A program made the position numbers and the translations under genes. Shown piece after piece: positions 7,008 to 12,038 of a DNA stretch of 15,090 bases. How positions within the stretch are numbered: the first letter of the stretch is position 1; every line of letters starts with the position of its first letter. Source of the stretch: an uncultured Phycisphaerales bacterium (GTDB taxonomy: Bacteria > Planctomycetota > Phycisphaerae > Phycisphaerales > UBA1924); contig CALMQD010000309.1 of NCBI GenBank assembly GCA_937871415.1, positions 1-15,090 on the forward strand, read 5' to 3'. The notes under the pieces were generated by a model. The model was not told the DNA's origin. It saw nothing but the letters and a program-made list of their open reading frames with translations, and did not search any database.

Positions 7008-7035
7008 TTGCGTGTGGTCGATGATCGGCTATCGT
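7008..7035 (+). promoter_or_regulatory. candidate promoter for the lexA transcript
   Basis: TTGCGT (7008-7013) and TATCGT (7030-7035), spacer 16, lie in the most AT-rich part of the region. Transcription from about 7042 would begin just before a hairpin with a 7-bp stem and CGGA tetraloop (AAACCCA/TGGGTTT, 7045-7062). The lexA start is about 780 bases further on. Confidence 0.4.
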
Positions 7036-7326
7036 ATTCCAAACAAACCCACGGATGGGTTTCTACGCTCGACTACAAGCGCTGACCGATCAAGCTCCCG
7101 GGCCCAGTAGGCCCAACCTGTCGGGGATCGACGGGCATCAGGCACGAGGGGTGGAACCCAGTCACCCTTGTCGCCGGAATGTTCGCCCCCGACCCGCTGC
7201 GGCGTCCTGGATTCAACTGGGACCCGGCTGAGCGAGATCTCAAGCGGACTTCCGGCACGCGACTCGGAGAACGGCATGGCTTTCGGGCCCGGCCGGGATT
7301 CGGGGTCGCCGGTTGGGAGTGTTGTC

Positions 7327-8022
7327 ATGCCCTTCGGATTGGTGACGCAGGCGCGTTCGTCGGGTTCGGGTTCTCCGCTGCTCCGTTTGGGGCCGGGCGG
7401 AGATTTCGTGAGTGAATACCAGGCCGGACCATCGGGGCGGCTTGAGCGGCGCGAGTATGGGATTTCGATGGCCGCGAACGTGGCATCGGAGTTCGGCGAA
7501 CAGAGCGCCGGCGGTTCGAGCGGGGGTGCGGGGGTTGGTTCCTGGGCTGGGCGGAGTCGTCCGGACCAGTCCGGGGAGAGTGCGAGCTCGGGCCGGCGGG
7601 ATGCCGGACCGGGCGATCGGGTCTCGGTTTCGCGTCCGGCGCTTCTGGCCGGTGCGCTCTTGGCTGCGGAAGAACTGCTCGCCGCACAGGGCGGCGTGCT
7701 GATGAAACTGCTCGGGCTGAGCACCCAGGTGCGTTCGGACGTAGTCGTCCGCCCGCTCAAGCCCAGAACCATGCCGGCGCTGGCGTCGGCGGTCCGTCGC
7801 GTATATGAGAGGTGCGACCATGAATCTCACTCCCAAGCAACTGCGGATTCTTCAACTGATCCGCGACTGCCGCATCCGTCATGGCTATTCGCCGACGATG
7901 CAGGAACTCGCCGACGAGATCGGCGTGAGCAAGGTCACCGTGTTCGAGCACGTCGAGGCGCTCATCAAGAAGGGCGCGCTCACCCGCGACCCCAACAAAG
8001 CTCGCTCTTTGGCCATTGCTGA
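7327..8022 (+). CDS. doubtful reading frame upstream of, and overlapping, lexA
   Basis: An ATG at 7327 is preceded by GGGAG with a seven-base spacer, in a context (TGGGAGTGTT then ATG) very like that of the gene starting at 14912. The frame runs 231 residues. Residues 1-60 are mixed, 60-98 are Gly/Ser/Arg/Pro-rich, and 100-145 look like amphipathic helices (ALLAGALLAAEELLAAQGG, then VLMKLLGLSTQV). By my hand count about three quarters of its third codon positions before lexA are G or C, less than in the clear genes. The last 203 bases overlap lexA in another frame and read as Arg-rich non-protein sequence, so either the overlap is real, the gene is decayed, or the frame is spurious. I recognise no family. 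If real, it would probably be transcribed with lexA. Confidence 0.3.
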   Translation: MPFGLVTQARSSGSGSPLLRLGPGGDFVSEYQAGPSGRLERREYGISMAANVASEFGEQSAGGSSGGAGVGSWAGRSRPDQSGESASSGRRDAGPGDRVSVSRPALLAGALLAAEELLAAQGGVLMKLLGLSTQVRSDVVVRPLKPRTMPALASAVRRVYERCDHESHSQATADSSTDPRLPHPSWLFADDAGTRRRDRREQGHRVRARRGAHQEGRAHPRPQQSSLFGHC

Positions 8023-8434
8023 CGGGATCGCCGTGCCGGACGAGGCCAGGCCGTACCGCTTCCCGCTGGTGGGGAAGATCGCGGCAGGTCATCCGGTCGA
8101 GAAGCTCGAAGATCGCGATGAGCTCGACCTGCTCGACATCGTCGGTCCCCGCCCCGGGCGTCAGGGCGCCATGTTCGCCCTCCGTGTGCAGGGCGACTCG
8201 ATGCGCGACGAGGGCATCCTGGAAGGTGACTACATCCTCGTCGAGCGGACCGACACCGCCGGGAACGGCGACCGCGTGGTGGCGCTCCTCCCCAACGGCG
8301 AAACGACGCTCAAGACCTTCTACCGCGAGGCCGACCGCATCCGCCTGCAGCCCGCGAACCCCGAGTTCCAGCCGATCTACGTCAAGGACTGCAAGGTGCA
8401 AGGGATCGTGCGCTCGGTGCTGCGGAAGTACTGA
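7820..8434 (+). CDS. lexA: LexA repressor (SOS response, self-cleaving S24 peptidase)
   Basis: LexA represses DNA-damage genes and cleaves itself when RecA is activated. The product is 204 residues from the ATG at 7820, which has AGAGG eight bases upstream; an earlier in-frame ATG at 7805 lacks a site. The N-terminal winged helix is clear (LTPKQLRILQLIRDCRIRHG, then PTMQELADEIGVSKVTVFEH). The cleavage bond is A89-G90 in VGKIAAGHP, the catalytic serine is S127 in VQGDSMRDEGI, and the catalytic lysine is K165 in GETTLKTFY, so the protein should be self-cleaving. The recognition helix (VSKVTVFEHVEAL) differs from the proteobacterial and Firmicutes types, and I find no GAAC-N4-GTTC box or CTGT-N8-ACAG box near the gene. 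No promoter sits properly just before the ATG; TATATG at 7802-7807 overlaps the ribosome binding site. Autoregulation is expected but the operator is not identified. Confidence 0.97.
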   Translation: MNLTPKQLRILQLIRDCRIRHGYSPTMQELADEIGVSKVTVFEHVEALIKKGALTRDPNKARSLAIADGIAVPDEARPYRFPLVGKIAAGHPVEKLEDRDELDLLDIVGPRPGRQGAMFALRVQGDSMRDEGILEGDYILVERTDTAGNGDRVVALLPNGETTLKTFYREADRIRLQPANPEFQPIYVKDCKVQGIVRSVLRKY

Positions 8435-8470
8435 TCACTGGCCGGTCAATCCAGGCCGATCGCACGCGAT

Positions 8471-8494
8471 GAACGCGAGGCGGGCACCGCGTTC
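8471..8494. repeat. inverted repeat GAACGCG-N10-CGCGTTC after lexA
   Basis: A perfect 7-bp inverted repeat with a ten-base loop lies 37 bases after the lexA stop. No T run follows, so it is a poor intrinsic terminator; a factor-dependent terminator or an operator is possible. Confidence 0.4.
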
Positions 8495-8634
8495 GGTCAC
8501 GTCCTGGGGATCATGGCGGGTTCACGCTCCGTTGTGAGTGCGCGTTCATCGTTTCCGACCCACACCATTGCTTGAACTGACCGATCTGCGGATTCGAGGC
8601 GGCTGCTTCGCACCAGGTCGGCGGGCCATGGCTA

Positions 8635-8668
8635 TCGACACGAACACGAGTGCGCGGTACCGTGTACC
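8635..8668 (+). promoter_or_regulatory. kinase gene promoter with overlapping operator-like inverted repeat
   Basis: TCGACA (8635-8640), a 17-base spacer and TACCGT (8658-8663) make a good housekeeping promoter. GGTAC-CGT-GTACC (8656-8668) is a perfect 5-3-5 inverted repeat covering the -10. Transcription would begin near 8670, about 64 bases before the ATG. Confidence 0.5.
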
Positions 8669-8733
8669 AGTTGGCAGCGTGAGCATCGAGCCGCGCGTTG
8701 TTTGTGCCTCGGCTTGTGGGAGCGGCGCACTTC

Positions 8734-10101
8734 ATGGGCAACACCCCGCCGGGCGAACCGGCGAACACCGACCCGCGCAAGGACGGCACGGCGGCCCGCC
8801 GGGCAGGCCCGTCCAGCGCTCATGACCTCTCCGCCGCTGGCTGGGGTCTGTCCGCCCTAGGCCGCGGGGAACACGATCGCCGCGCTCCCGCAACACAAGG
8901 TGAGGCTTTCCGGGCCGAATCGCACGGCAACGGCGGCGGCGATGCCTCGTTTCTGGCCGCGGCACTCGAGCCGCTGCTGCGTCAGGCGTGCGAAGACCGG
9001 CTGTCAGAGGTTCGCTGGTTCCGTTCGGCGTGGCAGGCCGGCGGCGCTTCGACGGGGCTCGCAACGTTTGCGCTCGACGACGGCACGACCACCGAGGTCG
9101 TGGTGAAGTTGCCGGTGGGTCCGACGGAGTACCGGTGGACGACGGCGCTGGGCGGCATGCCGCACGTCTCGGAGCATGTGGTGGACGGCCCGCTCGACGG
9201 TGAAGAGACAGGGCGGGTGGAAGTGTGCGCGTCGTGCGCGTGCGCGATGGGTCCGACACCGCGTGTGTACGCCGCGGGGACCTGCATCGGCGGATACGAC
9301 CTGGCGTGGCTGGTGATGGAGCGGTTCGAGGGCGACCCGCTGAGCAGGCATTTGTCGCGCGAAGCGTTCGAGGACCTGCTGAATGCGGCGGCGGAGTGGT
9401 ACGCGGCGGCTCAACTGGTCCGCCTTCCCGAGAACGCTGCGCCGCCGCTGACAAAGGACTGGCGTGGATTGATCGAGCGGTCCGCGTCGATCGTCGACAA
9501 CGGGGCGCTGGACGATGAGGAACGATGGCACGACGCGACGCACGCGGTGCTGGGGCTCCTGCCGCGGATCCTGGGGGTGTGGGAGTCGCGCCCGATCAAT
9601 ACGTGGTGCCACGGCGACCTGCACCCCGGGAATGCGATGCGCCGAGCGGGTGCGTGGTGGTACGCGGGGCACATGACACCGACGCGCACGCGGACGGGTG
9701 AGAACGCCGCCGGTCCCGGCGATTCGGAGAGCCGGGCGCAACCGGACCCGATCCACGGCGCGGCGCGCGGCGGGGCAAGCCCGGGCGGGTGCACGCTCAT
9801 CGATCTGGCGCTGGTGCACCCGGGGCACTGGGTCGAGGACGCCGTGTACCTCGAGCGGCTTTACTGGGGTCGGTCGGATCTGCTCGAAGGCGTGCGGCCC
9901 GTGCCTTTCCTGGCGCAGGCGCGGCGGGAGCGCGGGATGAGTTCGCCCGAGGACTACACGCTGCTCGCGAACATCCGGCGTGTGCTGATGGCCGCGTGCG
10001 TGCCGAACTTCCTCAAGCACGAGGGCCACCCGCGGTACGTGAGCGCAGCACTCGACGTGCTCGAGCGGCTGCTGCCGGTCGTGCGTTCGCGTGTGCGGTG
10101 A
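8734..10101 (+). CDS. APH-fold kinase (aminoglycoside phosphotransferase family)
   Basis: The product is 455 residues from the ATG at 8734, with GGGAG eleven bases upstream; a TTG at 8698 is an alternative. Residues 1-70 look disordered. The kinase fold begins near 72: EVVVKLPVG (121-129) is the strand with the ATP-binding lysine K125, LAWLVMERFEGDPLSRH (190-206) the hinge region, and WCHGDLHPGN (291-300) the catalytic loop with H293, D295 and N300. The metal-binding 'IDF/IDW' position reads LIDLALVHPG (355-364), with D357. A low-complexity insert of about 40 residues (312-352) separates the catalytic loop from D357, which normally lie some 20 residues apart. The family phosphorylates small molecules as varied as aminoglycosides, choline, homoserine and sugars; context gives no clue to the substrate, so no resistance role should be assumed. 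It converges with the dioxygenase gene. Confidence 0.88.
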   Translation: MGNTPPGEPANTDPRKDGTAARRAGPSSAHDLSAAGWGLSALGRGEHDRRAPATQGEAFRAESHGNGGGDASFLAAALEPLLRQACEDRLSEVRWFRSAWQAGGASTGLATFALDDGTTTEVVVKLPVGPTEYRWTTALGGMPHVSEHVVDGPLDGEETGRVEVCASCACAMGPTPRVYAAGTCIGGYDLAWLVMERFEGDPLSRHLSREAFEDLLNAAAEWYAAAQLVRLPENAAPPLTKDWRGLIERSASIVDNGALDDEERWHDATHAVLGLLPRILGVWESRPINTWCHGDLHPGNAMRRAGAWWYAGHMTPTRTRTGENAAGPGDSESRAQPDPIHGAARGGASPGGCTLIDLALVHPGHWVEDAVYLERLYWGRSDLLEGVRPVPFLAQARRERGMSSPEDYTLLANIRRVLMAACVPNFLKHEGHPRYVSAALDVLERLLPVVRSRVR

Positions 10102-10152
10102 GCAGCGGATGGGCGAGCCTGGGTTCCGGGCTGGGCCGATGAGCGCGCAGGC

Positions 10153-10170
10153 CCTCGAGCCTTGTCGAGG
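10153..10170. terminator. possible bidirectional terminator hairpin
   Basis: CCTCGA (10153-10158) pairs with TCGAGG (10165-10170), six-base loop, in the 92-base gap between convergent genes. T runs are weak on both sides. Confidence 0.3.
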
Positions 10171-10193
10171 TCTCTCGCGGCCGGTTCGCCGAA

Positions 10194-10889
10194 TTAACGC
10201 CGCTTGGCGCCCGAACTGGCACGCTTCTTCCCGGCGGAACGCTTCCTGCCAGTGCCCGCGAGCGGCGCGGCCTTGGGGGCCCTGGTGTTCTTGCCCGACG
10301 CCGCCCGGATCTTGCCCTTCTTGAGTTCGATCGCGCCGGCGCGCTCGATGACGTGCCCGCAGTTCTTGCACGTGCGGCGCTCGGCCGGACCGCCCCAGAA
10401 GTCGTGCATGATGACCTTGAGGTCCTCGTCGATCTTCTTCAGGCGCCAGCGCGCATCGTGCACGAGGTGGTCGCACTTGGGGCAGTACCACTGCAGGCCG
10501 TCCTGGCCTTCCAGACCCGAAACGTTCGGGCGCGGGAACTCGATGACCAGACCCACGGTTCCCGCGGGACGCTGCGGACGGTGCGGCACCCAGCGGGGGA
10601 GGAGGAAGATCTCGCCTTCTTTCACCACGATGTCCTGCGGCTTGGAGCCATCCAGCGGGCGGACGCGCACCGCGATGTCGCCCTTGATCTGGTAGAAGAG
10701 CTCCTCCGTCGGGTTGACGTGGAAGTCATTGCGCGTGTTCGGGCCGCCGGAAACGAACACGATCGCGTCCTTCGAGTCGCTCATGAGCTGCTTGTTGCTC
10801 ACGGGCGGCTGGAGGTGCTTCCAGTTCGCCTTGATCCACTTCTGGAGGTCGAGTTTGGGGAACGTCGACGGTCGGTTCGGGTTCATCAT
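10194..10889 (-). CDS. nbaC: 3-hydroxyanthranilate 3,4-dioxygenase with basic C-terminal tail
   Basis: This cupin enzyme opens 3-hydroxyanthranilate to 2-amino-3-carboxymuconate semialdehyde, leading to quinolinate and NAD or to degradation. The start is one of two tandem ATGs (10889 or 10886); 231 residues from the first. Iron ligands H57, E63 and H103 lie in NDFHVNPTEELFYQIKGD and PRWVPHRPQRP; substrate residues R53, R107 and E117 (GLVIEFPRP) match the Cupriavidus enzyme as I remember it. The bacterial rubredoxin-like metal site is present (C136/C139 in WYCPKC and C174/C177 in RTCKNC). Bacterial enzymes usually end soon after this site; here about 45 further residues follow, rich in Lys, Arg, Ala and Gly (ending SAGKKRASSGAKRR). 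No Shine-Dalgarno precedes the ATG; TACCCT seven bases before it suggests a leaderless transcript. No other kynurenine-pathway gene is in the window. Confidence 0.95.
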   Translation of the reverse strand: MMNPNRPSTFPKLDLQKWIKANWKHLQPPVSNKQLMSDSKDAIVFVSGGPNTRNDFHVNPTEELFYQIKGDIAVRVRPLDGSKPQDIVVKEGEIFLLPRWVPHRPQRPAGTVGLVIEFPRPNVSGLEGQDGLQWYCPKCDHLVHDARWRLKKIDEDLKVIMHDFWGGPAERRTCKNCGHVIERAGAIELKKGKIRAASGKNTRAPKAAPLAGTGRKRSAGKKRASSGAKRR

Positions 10890-10896
10890 GGACAAG

Positions 10897-10902
10897 AGGG
10901 TA
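10897..10902 (-). promoter_or_regulatory. possible -10 of a leaderless dioxygenase transcript
   Basis: TACCCT reads on the minus strand with seven bases to the first ATG. The -35 region (CTCGCA, spacer 17) is a poor match. Confidence 0.3.
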
Positions 10903-11009
10903 GCGAAAGCCGCGGCGGTTGCGAGCGTCGCGCCGAGAGACGATCGCGATTGAGACCCGGTCGCAGGGCTGCGACCGGCCGCCCTTCGAGGCGGGCGGGA
11001 ACCAGGGCC

Positions 11010-11015
11010 TTTAAT
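11010..11015 (+). promoter_or_regulatory. possible -10 of a leaderless psuG transcript
   Basis: TTTAAT stands out in GC-rich surroundings, five bases before the psuG ATG. No good -35 is seen. Confidence 0.35.
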
Positions 11016-11020
11016 CCCGC

Positions 11021-11944
11021 ATGACGAGCCAGACGGGATCGGAGCGCCGGCCGCGGGTGGCGCTGGAAACGACGCTCCTGGTGCACGGCGTGCCGAGCGC
11101 CGAGGGGCCGTCGCTTGCGCGTCGGTTGAGCGAGATCGTGCGGGCGCGCGGGGCCGAGCCGGCGGTTGTGGGCGTGGTGGATGGAGCGCCGATCGCCGGT
11201 CTAAGCGACGGACAGTTAGAGCAGTTGCTGCGACGGGGACGGGAACGTCCGGGGAGCGTCGCGAAAGTGAATACGTCCAACCTGGGGGCGGCGTTGTTCC
11301 GTGGACAGACGGCGGCGACGACCGTCTCGACGACCATGGAGATCGCGAGCCGCGCGGGGATCGGCGTCTTTGCGACCGGCGGGCTCGGCGGCGTGCACAG
11401 GTCCGCGATCGGCGGCGGGCCCGGCTGGGACGTGTCGTCGGACCTGGTCGCCCTCACGCGCTTTCCGATGTGCGTGGTCGCCAGCGGCGTGAAGTCGATC
11501 CTCGATGTGCCCGCGACCCGGGAAGTCCTCGAAACCCTCGGCGTGCCGGTGATCGGGTTCCGGACCGACGATTTCCCGGTGTTCTACATGCGCAGGCACC
11601 CCACCGAGCACGTCAATGCGTGCGACGCCCGCTTCGACGACGCCGAGGAGCTCGCACGCTTCGTCCGGTTCGAACTGGCCCGCACCAACCGGGGCGTGCT
11701 CGTGGTGAACCCGATCCCGGGAGAGCACGAGATCAGCGCGGCGGACTGGGCGCGTTGGCTGGCCGCGGCGGAAGCCCGGGCCCACGGCGACAGCACGGCG
11801 AAGGGACGCGACGCTACGCCGCGGGTCCTGGCGGCCTTGCACGAAGTGAGCGCCGGGGCCACGCTGCGGTCCAATATCGAACTGGTGGCGAATAACGCCG
11901 ATCTGGCGGCGCAGATCGCGGTCGGGATGGTCCGACCCGGCTGA
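11021..11944 (+). CDS. psuG: pseudouridine-5'-phosphate glycosidase
   Basis: PsuG splits pseudouridine 5'-phosphate into uracil and ribose 5-phosphate, cleaving the C-C glycosidic bond. The product is 307 residues, the normal length for the stand-alone enzyme. Family motifs run throughout: VALETTLLVHGVP (13-25, E16), ATTVSTTMEIASRAGIGVFA (99-118), TGGLGGVHR (119-127), WDVSSDL (136-142, D137), ASGVKSILD (154-162, K158, the Schiff-base lysine by comparison with E. coli K166), VVNPIP (228-233) and SNIELVANNA (284-293). The region that in E. coli reads KVSRRDL reads KVNTSNL (82-88): K82 is kept but the Arg-Arg-Asp is not. The ATG at 11021 lacks a Shine-Dalgarno and has TTTAAT just upstream. The kinase PsuK, often next to psuG, is not in the window. 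It runs toward the ferredoxin gene with a 94-base gap holding a hairpin. Confidence 0.95.
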   Translation: MTSQTGSERRPRVALETTLLVHGVPSAEGPSLARRLSEIVRARGAEPAVVGVVDGAPIAGLSDGQLEQLLRRGRERPGSVAKVNTSNLGAALFRGQTAATTVSTTMEIASRAGIGVFATGGLGGVHRSAIGGGPGWDVSSDLVALTRFPMCVVASGVKSILDVPATREVLETLGVPVIGFRTDDFPVFYMRRHPTEHVNACDARFDDAEELARFVRFELARTNRGVLVVNPIPGEHEISAADWARWLAAAEARAHGDSTAKGRDATPRVLAALHEVSAGATLRSNIELVANNADLAAQIAVGMVRPG

Positions 11945-11963
11945 GGCGCAGGGCCGAGTCGGT

Positions 11964-11983
11964 GCGCCGGCGAACCCCGGCGC
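11964..11983 (+). terminator. GC hairpin after psuG
   Basis: GCGCCGG (11964-11970) pairs with CCGGCGC (11977-11983), six-base loop, 20 bases after the psuG stop. No T run follows, so termination is uncertain. Confidence 0.3.
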
Positions 11984-12012
11984 CGCGTGCGATCCGTTCT
12001 GCGCCGGGCACG

Positions 12013-12018
12013 TACTAT
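12013..12018 (+). promoter_or_regulatory. possible -10 of the ferredoxin-TPR gene
   Basis: TACTAT stands 20 bases before the ATG at 12039, predicting a leader of about 14 bases with no Shine-Dalgarno. I see no clear -35. Confidence 0.35.
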
Positions 12019-12038
12019 CTGCGAGCCCTGTTGCCGCC

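Larger units (their letters stand above)
6932..7326 (+). other. intergenic region between dprA and the lexA leader
   Basis: This 395-base stretch holds the dprA terminator-like hairpin, the palindrome at 6980-6993, a promoter-like pair at 7008-7035 and a small hairpin at 7045-7062. From 7063 to 7326 I see no supported gene; open frames there are Arg/Pro/Ser-rich and lack ribosome binding sites. Confidence 0.5.
8435..8733 (+). other. lexA downstream region and kinase promoter region
   Basis: The 299 bases hold no gene that I can support. They contain the inverted repeat at 8471-8494 and a promoter with overlapping inverted repeat at 8635-8668. Confidence 0.5.

Noticed and set aside
5663..7042. 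459-residue minus-strand frame over dprA
   Set aside because: It is the Arg-rich shadow of clear dprA motifs and has no start site.
7029..7772. 247-residue minus-strand frame upstream of lexA
   Set aside because: Ser/Pro/Arg-rich without structure-like pattern or ribosome binding site; the plus-strand frame at 7327 is the better candidate, itself doubtful.
7802..7807. TATATG as lexA -10
   Set aside because: A start from it would fall in or after the lexA ribosome binding site, leaving that site out of the transcript.
8734..10101. Reading the APH-fold gene as an antibiotic resistance gene
   Set aside because: The fold covers many small-molecule kinases; there is no mobile element or resistance context, and the sequence is not one of the named resistance enzymes I know.
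9004..10491. 495-residue minus-strand frame over the kinase and dioxygenase
   Set aside because: Arg/His/Pro-rich antisense sequence in conflict with two genes that have clear catalytic motifs.
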